Assembly: GCF_008831285.2 (NCBI RefSeq) | Contig: NC_045143.1 | Span: 2,205,503-2,269,502 of the forward strand | DNA from: Nymphaea colorata | Taxonomy: Eukaryota > Streptophyta > Magnoliopsida > Nymphaeales > Nymphaeaceae | Direction of reading: 5' to 3' | DNA: 64,000 nucleotides | Shown: one piece after another, positions 13,353-26,800 of the stretch | How the letters are laid out: each line of letters starts with the position of its first letter | Position numbering within the stretch: position 1 is the stretch's first letter | Position numbers and translations under genes: made by a program | Notes under the pieces: model-generated | Told to the model about the DNA's origin: nothing | Database searches by the model: none | What the model saw: only the letters and a program-made list of their open reading frames with translations

Positions 13353-16300
13353 AAGTCTAAACCCCCAAGTTGAAGATTTCCAAGAGAAGAGTTTCTTATA
13401 CAGTTTCAGGGTCTTGTCCTTCCCAGCTATGGACTTGAAGAGGATTGATTAGGTTGGAAGGTTGTAGTTGTATATCTTCTTGTACTGGTAATACAACTTG
13501 ATTATAAATGTTTAAAAACTCTATGCTTCTTAAGCGTCTGGGTTATTAAACTCTTAATTTGCCAAATATTTGAAGTTGCTATAGCTACATTTTTGGGCTT
13601 GGAAAATTTTTCTGTTATATTTAGCAATTCTACTTCAAAATAGTTCTGAGCTTGTGAAGCATTTTTTTTTCTTATAGCAGAAAAAGTCACGTGTTTTGGC
13701 CTCTGTTTCTTAATCTTTTAGAGAAAAAGAGTTATGGTTGGACCTCCAGCGGTTCATTAGGAATGCAACTGATTGCTGTATAGTGGCTCTCGGAAGGTTC
13801 TTCAATTTGAGAGAGGACCTTTAGCATCATCATTTTCTGTGTCTATTCTTGTCCATTAGTAGTTTTCATGCGTTCAACATTATTTCATACCTATCGAATG
13901 AGCTGGTCATTAAGGTTTAAATCAAACTGTTGGTTTTCTAGCTAATTGGATGGGTAAATGAAAATCCAGTTGACAGGTTTGGGTTAGGATTCTAAATTCA
14001 TTCGGGTCAGGTTTCCTGGCCACCAGCCATCTTCCGGTAGCAGCTAGGCGTCTTTTGATCTGTCCTGCCAAATAACCTGCAAAATTTCTGTATTCCTGGA
14101 TCATTGCTTTTAAAGGTTTTCTGTATTCTTGGATAATTGATTTTATAGGCTTTATTTGAGGGACAAATGCATTTCTCACCGTCATGCTTGTTGCCCATTC
14201 TTGATATGCAGACAAGGTGGTTCAGCCAGAGTGGAGGAGGTGAACTGAATTCTAGATTTGTGTTCTTGGGAGAGTAAATATCTACTAGTGTACATTGTTC
14301 CAGAGAGGTCTTCACTGTCTACTGATATACTTTCAGAAACATGGTGGTGTTTGTGCTTTCCAGTTGTGGTGTTCACATTTTCTAGGGTTTGGGTTATTTT
14401 GGTTTATGTAAAATTTCAGGGCCTTAGGGTTTGTTATGGGTGTTGGTTACATGTAAGGGTTTAGAGTTTGTGTTGGTTTCTGGGTATCTATACTTGATTC
14501 CTCCTCTTTTTCTTCTTCTTCTTCTCTTCATTTTCCTTTTTTTTTCCCCTCCTTATTTGACAATGGAACTATACTCAGATGACCCTGTAATTGTGTGCCT
14601 AAGTGTCAAGGATTTGCTACCTGTTTCTGTAGGATGGTTTCTGGATAGTGGCTTGATATCTATCCAGACAGGATTTCAGTTGCATGGTTTCTCTCCTGAA
14701 GAATTTAATCTTCCTTATGCTACCAAAATTCCCCCCCCTGATCAGCACAAGCTGTAAGCAGGTGATACTTTGGGCAATTATTGCTAGAGCTCTTCCATTC
14801 TTGATTTTCATGTTCTTCCTGCAAAACTTGGCACTTCCATGCGAATTTCAATCAGTGATCCTCTGGATGTAATGTATTGATCAGTGGGGATGAGACCGAT
14901 GTTCTAGCATTTGAGTGTAGTTAGTAGTCTCTGTTCTGTATTGAAGGTCGTCTTTGGCAGCACAAATCAAAATCATGTCTATTATTAGGTTAAACGATAA
15001 AAAACTAAACGTTGGCTGCCTTTCATAGAGTCCATGGCAATAGGTAATAACTTGATTCGAGCAGAGGCCAAGTTAGCCATTGAAGCGTAAATTTTTCTTG
15101 ACCAGTTATTGTGTTTTAATTTGGAAAATTTCTGCAGATAGTTTACTATGAAAATTGACTGATATAATTTATTGCAGGTTAGTACAATACATCCAAAATT
15201 TTCAACTTCTCTTCAATCTATTATCGGGTTGGCAGTGGACTATTCCAAAAATGTGGAAATATAATTTTGTTCCACATTATGTTACACTGTTTCAAACGCG
15301 TATTCTTTTGAAATACCTGCAAATCCTTACCGTGTCATTGGATTGCTCGCGTGACCTCGTAACTCTATTGGACCCTTTAAATGATGCCATCGACGGTTCT
15401 ACGTCGTTAAACTGTAAACTGTGGATGTAAAAAATACCTCCCAAGTCAAATTTACCACAGAGAGAATCCCCATGACCGTATCCGAAGCATTTATGTTTCT
15501 AATAGTGACTTCATTTTTCTCAACTTCCGGCATTCTAGTCGGGTTGAGCATGAGCTACGCTCGAGCTGTGCCTGGTCTGCACGATCTCAATGATCATGGA
15601 TGCGGCTTGATGCACTCATCGAGCTAGGTTCGCATACCTGTGGTGGGTTTTTCGGACAAGGTTTGTTCCATATCTTTTGGGGAGCTTACATTGGACATTG
15701 TTTTTTCAGTTTTCAATGACTTTTTTCTTTGAAAAGAACATTTAGAATGCTCATAACCACACATTAATCTCTTATTAATGGGCCATTAACTATTTTAAAC
15801 ATGGAACATTAACTGTTTCAACTATTTTAAACATGGAACATTAACTGTTTCAACTTTTAACATTTATTCATTGATGTACCGGGTGAGGGCTGACCAAGAC
15901 CGATTGAATGGACAGATCTCCAAGGTTGGATCGTTCAAGTCTTTAGTTGAGCCAAGGTCAGGTTTTAGACAAGCCTATCTCTAAAGATTTTTAAGTGCTT
16001 GATTGTACCTTGAATACTGTTGTCTTAAATTCCACGTTAACATAAAAGCGAACATGCACCTAACTACCAAAAATGGCCCTCGTACTCTGGAATTTATGAA
16101 CAGTGAGAAACAAAACACAGGCGCCATCTTTGAAGGATTAAAATATCTCTGTACACACAGAAATTTGATGTGAATTGGATAGATGAAAAACTTCTTTTGA
16201 TTTCTGGGTGTCCTCGGGAGCTTGTTTGAGGAAAGCTTTCCAGGTTCAAGGGACATTCGCTTGAAAATTTTACATTGCTGGAGAGACAACTGTAAACAGT

Positions 16301-17770
16301 GAAACAACTAAGTATATAAGTGGCATTCTACCGCCTAACAAGAGGGCCTAAGCTCCCACCCTTCCTCTCATCCCCGCAAAGTAATATAAGTGGCATTCAC
16401 TTTCATTTTAAAGTTTACTGTCACACAATCTAAGTTGATGAATGAAATGACTAAGAGTGCATCTAATAAGGAGAATATTGTGTTCTTAGAACTTAGGCTC
16501 GTGTTTCAAAAATATTACGTTTAGTGCTTTTAGGAAATATAGTGTGATTATAGATACCGTTTCTCATTGTTTCACACACTAATAGCCAAATTCTGGACAT
16601 AATTCAGTTTCTTACTAAAAGAACAAAGGGGACACATTTAATTGTGCTTCAGATTTGAAATCCATGGATCTGATGTAGCAAAAAGATATATGGTAAAATA
16701 TGAGGTTTATCAAACTAAGGATCTTAAGTCCACACTTGAAACCATTATTTTATCTTTCTGCATTGAGAAAAGATCAAATTTAAAATCAGAATGAGGAGGA
16801 TATGATCTTAAATCCATGCCTTTTTAAAACCCCGAGGATTGTAAATTAGAGGCAATAAAACGCTCCCATAGCGTTTTTGGAATATGTATTCCAAGAACAT
16901 ATATTCTAAGAGCAATATGTTCTTCTTATCGAATGCCCATTAACTATACAAGTTAAATCAGCACGTAAACAACTCCTACGTAAAAAATGGTTCTTCCATT
17001 TTCCAATTACACAAAACCACAAAAACTGGACCTATGGGTCTGTAGAGTTCGGGTCCAGGTCTAGCGGAGAGATGTAGGCACGGTAAGCGGATTCAGATTC
17101 CATGAGTTTTTTCTTATGCAAAATCATACACCTGGTCCGGTTATGAATATATAAACCAAACAGGGGAAAATCATCTAACCTTTTGTATCCTTTCCACTGA
17201 AGATTTGGGGTTCTTGTCTGGACCTCATGGCCCAATGTATCCTGTCCTATATCACATTTTCATCATAGAGTAAATGGTTGGGGGGCACCCATTGTTTCCA
17301 GTCATAGAAGTCGAATATACACCAAGCACTTCACTGTTTCGCCAATCCAATCAGCTACGCTGTTTCCCTCGACTCAAATACTTAGGAAACTTAGAGAATG
17401 ATTCTTAATCCAGAGTAAATCCAGGGACGTAGTTTCTTGGATGGAGAATTTTTATTTATGCGCCCACTTTTTGTTATAATTTTAAATGTAGCACACACTT
17501 ATCTAGTGTTCCTTAAACAGGCCTGACTTTTAAAGAAATTCAAGTTAAAAACGTCTTGGGTTTTTCTCTACCAAAAGATGATATATTTGTCAACCTTTTC
17601 ATCCTCACTTATCCTAATTAGACAACTAAGACAACTCTAAGGTCACGCCCTTATTTCACGGTCGCCAATAGATCTCAGGCCCGTATTAGAAATTAAAAGA
17701 AGTGCGTTTCACATATTTCTTATTACAATAAAAAGTCGACTCAAAATTGCAAGTTTCCTCTTACACACTT
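13353..17770. other. IQD 3' flank and intergenic region
   Basis: The 3' UTR of the IQD gene probably runs to roughly 13.5 kb. The rest is AT-rich DNA with small direct repeats: a ~31-bp unit twice near 14086-14150 (ttctgtattc-tggat...), and a ~34-bp unit twice near 15792-15858 (aactattttaaacatggaac...). Open frames up to about 108 codons are present, with no domain and no plausible gene structure. Confidence 0.5.
15790..15860. repeat. 34-bp tandem duplication
   Basis: Two adjacent, nearly identical ~34-bp copies, each beginning aactattttaaacatgg, in intergenic DNA. Confidence 0.85.
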
Positions 17771-17778
17771 TGTAGCTC

Positions 17779-17785
17779 TATAAAT
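17779..17785 (+). promoter_or_regulatory. Candidate TATA box of the ABCA gene
   Basis: TATAAAT lies 76 bp upstream of the ABCA start codon. That would place a transcription start near 17810 and give a short GA-rich 5' UTR. The position and sequence fit plant core promoters; there is no direct evidence of use. Confidence 0.55.
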
Positions 17786-17833
17786 TGCAGCGAGCACCAA
17801 GAAGGATCTTCATCTGCAAGAAGAACCCAGAGC

Positions 17834-17853
17834 GAGAGAGAGAGAGAGAGAGT
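17834..17853 (+). repeat. (GA)n tract in the ABCA 5' UTR
   Basis: A GA dinucleotide run sits immediately before the ABCA start codon. GA-rich leaders are frequent in plant genes and can bind GAGA/BPC-type factors; that role here is inference. Confidence 0.8.
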
Positions 17854-17854
17854 A

Positions 17855-20800
17855 ATGGGGAGAAGAGGCGGAGATGGGCGAGCTCCTGCGTCCTTCTGGT
17901 GTCAGGCAGACGCGCTGCTCAGGAAGAACCTCACCTTCCAGGTACATCATCTTCTTTCTTCAGTCCTTTTCCTTTCGTTTGGCCGGCCGGCAGAATCTGA
18001 CCGGAAAAGTTTTGCCTGAAATGTCCGTCTTATCGTTGTACTAAATGGTTTTGGTGCATGATAATTAACGCAACAGCGTACTGTGATCGGAACATGAAGG
18101 AGAGTTTTGTTTCTTCAACTTCTGAGTCCATAAACCTTTTGCTCTCCCACTTTGTATTCGTAACTGCATCAGAATCAAAGAGATCATTTCTAACATAAAA
18201 CTGGACAGTCGTCGGTGCATAATCCATCTGTGCATGCGCACATGCACATGCTTACTTTCATAATCGAGTAAAAAAAAGAAGCAAAATGGTTCTGATACTG
18301 TTAAAATTTGCAAAGAATTTCGATTGGTGTTCTTACATGATGATGGTAATTCCAGGGTGCTCATACCGATCATTACCATGTTACATGAAATAAATAGTGG
18401 CCATGGACCTTCTGGCCGGGGGCTCAGATGACCATGACGATGTACCATGACGGTGTTACTTGTTAGTATCATGGTCACATGGCATTCATGATATTGACTC
18501 GAAACCATCAGTGGAATTTTGACATTTATCTTCAAGAAGAGAAAGTTTAAACAAAATCACCTGGACCTCAACGAAATCAAAGCTTACTTCATTCTTCTTC
18601 GTCAGAGAGGAAGGCCCAATAATATATTATAATAGTGCAGTTCTAAACTCCCTAGCTATGTCGTCACCGTATGAAAATCTCTAATCCAGTTAACAAAGTC
18701 AAGATTTTATGGTCGAAATCGTGTGAAAACATGATCCTACGGATCTTTTCCCCCAGTCCCGTTTGGCTCGGTCGAGATAATTACCGTGTATTGTAATTTC
18801 TTTATTAGGTTCCCGGTCATTAGATGAAACTGTCCATTGGTTGACTTGTTTACGGTCATGATCATGACCAGGGGATCTTGGTACTTTTTCCAATATGGTG
18901 TCTGCTCAATCTAAACGGTTTCCATTTGATTATGCCAATCTAAAGTTACTCCTTCTCCTTGATTTTGCATTCCGTTTATCTCCTGAAATTCACATAAAAC
19001 TGAAAGGAATGTTTCGATGCGTACGTTATGTGTTTCCATGAGTACTTAATTTCACAAAAGTTGGCGAATGAAGGTTATTCGCACCTCATGCCTTCGAATA
19101 TTTGTTCAGCCCCATGGTCAGGAAGGTAGGTCATCTGCATTCACAGTAAGAACACACCCTCAGTCTACACGACCAAGGAACTCTCCCGGCGTACTAGAAA
19201 AGAAAAATAGCAATGGTCATATCCCTTTCACGGCGACATGGCCGGAAAATGACTGTAGCGTCTGATCCTGTCAAAGCCTCAGCTCTACGGCAGACTTCAG
19301 TTTGACACTAAAAAAAATGAAGATGAAGGAGTCAAGATATATTATAATGGAGCCTGGGCACATAACTATATGCCTTTCTTGAAACCTTCAATCTAAGGCT
19401 GCATTCCCAAGCAATTTCTGTAGCTTTGATCGTCGACGACTCGACATGCATGTGTTGGATCAAAGGAACGATGGCCCATGGTGGTACCCAAGTAGTTTCA
19501 CGAAATCGCGGATTTAGAAACAAAAGTAAATTATGAAGCTTGTTTAATTTAACATTAGGACCGGCTTTTCATGTTTATAGCATCATTCAATTGGGTGAAT
19601 GTTTCCAACTTAATTTTATTGACTGTGGAAGCATTCTTTATCATTGGTGATCTTCTCTCCCTTCTTGAAATCTTCCCATGACGACAACTTGTTTTTTGTA
19701 ATCTGATCCAGTCAATTTCAACTTGGACACACACACAAGTATATATAAAACCTTGGATCAGAAGGAAAGATAAAATTTATTTACGTTATATGGAATGAAA
19801 GTGTCAACGGTCAAGGGATGGAAACTGATTTTTGGTTCTAAAACGGACTATTTTGCTGATAGAGAATTAAGGCAACTTGAAATTTTCGTGTTGACTGTAA
19901 GAATTGATGGTTCTCCTACCATTTTTTATATTTTTCTTTTACGTTATTTAAGACAGTAATTTTTTACTTTGATATGTATATCATTACCATGAAACGAATT
20001 CTCCATTCTAAAGTACTTAATGCAAATATTGATCATGCATGATGTATGGCTTCCTTTACTTTTCTTTTTCTTCCACTTAATTGTGCTAGATGTAATGGGT
20101 TGTTGGTTGGCATTAATTAAATAAAAACGTTGTATTGTATAGATAAATTTTTAAGCAACTTCATCAATACTTCTTAAATTCATTTTTAATTAATACAACT
20201 AAACGTTTACATATTCAAGTCCTGCCCGCGTAAGTATTCGTCGATGAGATCACCCCCATCAGCTGATAGCGATCAGATTGCGCTAGTCTGATGGAACCAA
20301 GTCAAGGCAATAAATTATATGTGAAGTAAAGTTCGTCGTGAAATGTTTTTCCTGAATATTTTGGTGAAGGTTGCAGGTGGATCGGATTCAGGATGAATCT
20401 TCTTTTGTCATCTTTAACTAACTAATGCGTTTAGTTGTTTGGGATCCTAACTATTTGCATCCCTAAAAAGGTGTTCCTTCCGTTTAATGTATAAAGAAAT
20501 CTTAGTTGATCTTACTCTTGATGATTCAATAAAAAGATCGACAGAAACAGCGGCGATCTTTTGAAGGAACAACCAAATTAAAAGGTCTCTGGATTATTAA
20601 AGTTAGATAATTCTTTTCTTTGTCATGATAGCAAAAGTTTGAGAATTTTTCTGGCAGACTTTCTCGGTAAGTTCTGGATGGTCTTTCAGAAAGGTCTCTT
20701 GGAGCTTCGCTCCTAATCCTGGTCAAGCATTGAGTGCAGACAAATTAATTCTATAAAATTGTCATTTAATGTAGTTCTTTTAGAGAGCAAAACTGCGGTT

Positions 20801-23800
20801 TTGGCTTCCAATTCTTTATAAGAAAAACTGATAGCTACCAAATCTAGAATTTTGTGGGCAGTTGGTTTAAAGAGATCAGATGGTAGAGATTAAATTGAAA
20901 AAAATAGAATAAAACTGTATTTTCAAGAGACGATGCCGAAATAAATGAGTCTCCTTATTCAGGATCTCATGCCTCCATTTGAGAGGTATTTCTATCCCTT
21001 GAAAATACTCTGTGATTTTTATTTCTTTTTAACTTAATCTCTACCATCCAATCTTCTTAAAATTAACAAGTTATACTATTCTTATTCTGTGTGACATATA
21101 AGGGTCTAGTAGCCACCAGTTTTACTACTTTGTAAAACTCCTATTTTTTGCACAATAACTAAAGCACTCCAAGTTTCAAAAAGCAATCTATTTAACTGCA
21201 GTAGGTACAAGACTTGAGGTGCGAGATACACATCTTGGTCATTAATTTTATCTTCGTCATCCATCTTAGAAACATCAAACATCAATGGAGTCAAGGCACC
21301 TCTTTAAAGGTCTCGCACGTAAGAGCAGATATATATATATATAGTGTTTAATTTTATCTTCGTCACCCATCTTAGAAACATCAATGAAGTCAAGGCGCCT
21401 CTTTAAAGGTCTCGCACGTAAGAGCAGATATATATATATATATATATAGGTAGTTAGGTATGTGACATTTGTATGACCTATAAGGAATCATCTTGACCAT
21501 TGATTTTTCTAAAATAAAAAGTTGAGAAAAAAAAGAAAAAGAAGATATGATATTTTAGTTACTTAGTATTAATTTATAATTTTTTTTCTTTTTAATGTTC
21601 CCCAACCTTTCGTCTTAAAAAGATCAACAATCAATAGAGACTATTCCTTACGAGTCATGCCCTTAAAGATCACATACCTACCAATCACTCTAACAGAAGC
21701 AGGCGAATCATAGCCCAAGCATCAAGTTGCGTGTGTGAGAAATCCAGATAGATGAAGGAGAATCTAATATCACTATTAAATGAACAAATGTACAAAGTTT
21801 AAACATGTGTATGCATTTGCTAGAACTTCCTACGCATCTTCTATATTCCGATGAAATCCTCTATAAAACGTTCGTTTTCTCTTATTTTAGAAATTAAACT
21901 GATCTTGCACGCGTATCCGCCCTATCTCAGACTTTAAAAAAAGTTTTTAAAAAAAAATGACGGACGAGAAAGAGAATGAAATTAAATAAGGAAGGTAGGA
22001 GATTTTTAGGCATGCAAACGGGTCAGATCCAGGGCTGGCGGATAAACCATGAACATCCCGGGCGAATTTTTTATGAGGCAGCAAAAACTGACCAAACCCT
22101 TGTGCCATAAACGAGTGAACATCTAGTTCCTGACATCATTTATAAAAATGTCTACTGGTTGATAAGATCGATTATTGACCTGAAACCATATCCGATTAGT
22201 CAGATCGGGTAAGGGAGAAAGAGTCAGAACCCTAATCGAACTCACAAGTTCCACCATCGTATATTGTTCCAGAATCGAATTTAAATCCAAGAACTCAATA
22301 AAGACCCCCCCTGATTATACGCAAGTTTGGAGCTGACCTTCGTTAATTCGAGATTCAGTTTCAGAATTCAAGTTTGAATGTGAATTGAAGGAAGATCCAA
22401 CTAATTCGATTCTCGTAAATGGTGGATCAAGTCCAAGTCCCAACCATTTAAAGACACCCACCTCATCTGTTTAAACAATCTATCTGCATTTTAATATCTT
22501 TGATTATGTCTATCTATCTGCTAATCTGACAGTATACATGCTCCCTTAGAGGCTGTTGACACTAGTAACAAAAATGAAACTGCTGTAAAGTTGGGGCAGA
22601 TTCATGGAACCTTGTAACATAGTGTTTCATGAATCTATCCCAAATTTTGGGGTAAAATCATTGGATAATAACGATTTGTTATGGGTACTAAATAACTCTT
22701 TAGGAGTTGTTTGTTTGACAAATAAAACATTTTGTAGGTATTTTATGAATCTTCTCCAAAGATTGTGGTAGATTCATAAACACCTAATTCTGGTGTTGCA
22801 TATGAAACATTCACAAAAGGTTCCACTTGCCAAACGATCTTTTAAGGGAGCTATTATATAACAGTAATACATTGGTACTGATGAATTTGCTTCGAAAAAA
22901 TAAAGCAGATTTATGAAACATTTTTCTAAGTGTTTTATGAATGTATTCAATTTTTGAGGTAGATATATAAGAAAATAATATAGTGTTACTATTGCCAAAC
23001 AACCTTTTAAAGATTCATATATCAGGGCTCTTAAGTGAGTTGATGCAATGACCTAGGGTGGAGGGCGGCCGGTCACTAAAAGAAGCAAATACCTTAAAAC
23101 ACCAAAAGGCAAAAGCTGTCCTCCAGTTGAATGGGAGCTTTATGGTCTGTTGAGTTGTTGAGTTGAGTGGTGGTGGGTCTCCCCTACTCACTCAAAGGTT
23201 TGGGTCTTCCAAAATTTCAAAAATTAAATACTGGTATTCTCTTTCTTCAAAACTTCTACTTTTAAAAGATTCCCCACCGAATCCGAAAGAAAATCCAAGC
23301 TCGAACTCTACTGGGAGCAGCGGTGAACCCCACGTTAGTTGACATGGTTTATGGATCAACGTTTCATTCAGCCTGGAATGGAATTCTATTTGTTGAGCTC
23401 TCATTAGCACCATCGATCATCGCTGGAGTTTCTACATCATGTTTGTCTGTTGACGTTCTTTTGAAGTGTCTCCTAGCTAAGATTTTTTTCGGTTTTCACA
23501 CTTCATAGTTATCTCTGTCCTTTTCCTCTCCACCTTAAGCACTTGATATTACACTGACAGCCTTTCCTTCATTGACGGTGGCCGTCATGATTCTTCTGCT
23601 TCCTTCATTCATTTTACAGAGACGGAACGTGAAGCAAATACTCAGCCTAGTGATGTTCCCTGCATTACTGTGCGGGTTGATTGTCGGTGTACGACTAGTC
23701 GTTAACTCCCAACTCGATAACCACAAATATAAATGTGGGTGCAAGTGCATTGACAAGAATGGGAGCGGCTCCTGCCAATACGTCTGCGGAATAGAGTACT

Positions 23801-26800
23801 CGAACACTAGCAAACAGGCACTTGCTTGTGCTATACGCAGACCAAAACCATGGCCGGCTTTCTTGCAGTTGCCCATTCAGAATGGTGCGGTGGAAGCAAA
23901 CGCCTCCTCCACGGCCGAATCACCTCACGGTGGAGGCTCGAGTGGAAGGACTTCTCCTGTCACCATACTCTTCACAGGGCAGAACAGACCTGTAGCGACA
24001 AGTATGTGATCTTCAACTGTATTTTTTGTTAACAAAAGCTCATGTTTACACAAATTTTGTAGTTGAATTCATATATCAATATGCTGTCGGTGTCATGCAT
24101 TGCACGTGGGATTATTTTAGGGAAACTGGCTTTTAGATAGTCAGCTCCTATCATTTGTCTATAACAATTTGCGCCTCCAACAATACTAATGAGCATCATC
24201 ATCATTTTGAGAAGAACGGCTAGGTACCTAGAAGAATACGGTACTTGGATATAAGGACAGGAAGAATGGAAGATAATTTGCAGCTTTTGATCAATCATGA
24301 AACTCTTTAGGGTTGTTTCCTGCGAGTGCTTTTTTTTTTTTTTTCAACAGAAGCACAAAGATTTTCTCTTGCAAATGTCAGCATGGTGACCAGTTTTTAT
24401 GCTACGCAGGATTAATGAGGAAGCTGAATGTAAACAATTTCCCAAACCACTTGTTTGATCTGATGAATCCGGTCTCTCGATTTTACCTTGTATGTTTTCT
24501 TCCCTTAACTTTGCACATAATTTCCTGGTCATGGTTCATTTCCATGCGTAGATATGATGGCACATTTTTTTATTATCTTACAATGTATATACTGTTTTTA
24601 CATGTGTGGATTTGTTTTTTCAGGGAACAAGCACCCGTCCTGGACCAACCAACTTTCTAGAACCAGCTTTGGTTTCTAACTCTTCCTTATATGTAGTTCT
24701 TCCTAGTTGTTTACCAAATTCTAGTTTCAGTTTTTCTGTCCCAGTCGGATCTAATACCTTTAAGCATGGTATGTGGTTTCTTTCTCTTCAGAAACTCTTA
24801 ACTATTTTCCAGTTTGTGAAGCATCAATTAACGTTGGTCTTACCCTTTTTTGTGGATTTAGAGGTGATATGCGTGAGAGGACTGTATTCGTGGCGTGACA
24901 ATTCATCTGAAATAGACAGGGAGATGGAACAAATTCGCAAGAAGCATAAAAACTCACTCAAAATCTTAGCTTGTACGTTTGCAAGCTATAATATTCTGTA
25001 AATTGGTATTCGGTTGCCTGCATATTTACTTTTTCTGTCTTCTTCTCTTACAGCTTTTGACCTACTGAATTCCAATAGATCTAATTTCAATGTGACGGTT
25101 CGGTATGATTCCACTTATAGAAGTGGTGATACAAACCCAAGATTACTACGGATACCTAGATCCATAAACATGGTATGTATGGTGTCTTACAAATGATTGT
25201 GATTTTTTGTGGTACCACTGCTTTGAACATACAAGTTTTTAATTGCTTATATCTTTTCCAGTAGCATCCTTGTTCTCTTTATATCTGAATTACATCAGCA
25301 GAACTTACTAGTAGTAGTACTAGTTCATTTGTAATTTGTACTACTAACGTTATAGGAAAGTGAAGCATCCTCTTTCTCCTTGTGCAGATATCGGATGGTT
25401 TCCTCCAGCTTTTTGGAGGCAGAGGTTGTTCCATGAAGATTGATTTTGTCAAGGAAATGCCTAAGCATGCAACAAAAATTTCCTTTGATGTCTCTTCACT
25501 TCTTGGTCCCCTCGTTTTTGCATGGGTTATTCAATTATTATTTCCTGTAAGTTTTAAAATCATTGAACTATTTATAGACAGAATAACAGACATGATGTTC
25601 AATACATGCTTCCATTTCCTGTTTTGTAGGTGACTAGGTTCAATCTTCTACAAATGATCTCTGTAAACATTTTTCCAAAAAGGAAAACAAAAAAAAGTTA
25701 ATTATGACCAGAAGTTTCCTGAAAGTTTCTTTATTTCTGAGCTTTCTCAAATTTCTAATGACCCACTTGAATTATGAGCTTGCAACTTTCTTCATTGCTC
25801 TCACGGTCTCACCTAACTTGGCTAAATATGAATTAGTTGGATGTCTTAACATTCATACACACAGATTAATCCCAATTGCCAAAAGAATTTCAAACAACTT
25901 GCGTTTTCAAGTTACTCTGAACTGATTTTATGCTACAGTACCATGTTTCTCATCTGGTTCCTTCATTCTATTAGTTTGATTTTTTGTGTAGGTCATTTTG
26001 ATGTCCTTGGTTTATGAGAAGCAACACAAACTGCGAATAATGATGAAGATGCATGGTCTTGGAGACGGACCTTACTGGCTCATCTCATATTGCTACTACT
26101 TATTTTTATCGACTATATACGTGATACTGTTTGCAGTTTTTGGCTGTCTGATAGGTATGCTATGATACTGTATTTGTTGTTGTTGCTAAATGCTGATGCA
26201 AAAGTGGCCAGATAGACTCACTGAACATGGCTTCTATTTTAACAGGCTTGAAGATTTTCCAATTGAACAACTATGGATTACAGTTTACATTCTATTTTGT
26301 TTACTTAAATTTGCAAACCATGTTTGCATTTTTAGCTGCGACACAATTTTCCAAAGTTAGAACTGCTACAGGTTGGTCAAGCTTTAGCTGTTATTAGAGC
26401 TAAATTCATTCCTCTCAGTTCAGTCAAAGTTGGTTATGGTTTCATGCTTTAAGTGTTACAATATTATAGTGACTGACACAAAGGGTCATATGCCAAATGC
26501 AAATTTTGTACTCTGAGGTGCCAGGAGAATGTATACTTAACCACCTTCTTTTCTGAAAGAAGTGGCTCTCCCAGAGCTTGCATTATGATCTATCACCTGG
26601 AAGCCTGTGTCTTTTCCCATGTTAACAAATAATTATCCACTTTTATAATCATGTAGTTCCTGATTTATATTGCAGTTGTAGGCAATATGTATGTATTTGG
26701 ATCTGGACTGCTGGGTGCATTCCTGTTTCAGTCACATGTGGAGGATCAGTCTTACCCAAGTAAGTGGTTAGCTAATCAAACACATTATGGAAACTTAAAT

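Larger units (their letters stand above)
17942..23619 (+). other. 5.7-kb first intron of the ABCA gene
   Basis: This intron separates the 29-codon first exon from the rest of the transporter. It contains a ~100-bp tandem duplication near 21247-21450, short (AT)n runs and a MITE-like segment near 22697-23012. Open frames in it (for example 18065-18535 on the minus strand) are not gene-like. The exon 1 donor (ttccag|gtacat) and exon 2 acceptor (ttacag|agacgg) are good, and both junctions are phase 0. Confidence 0.8.

Noticed and set aside
18065-18535. 156-codon minus-strand open frame
   Set aside because: It falls inside ABCA intron 1, has no domain or consistent splice partners, and has intron-like composition.
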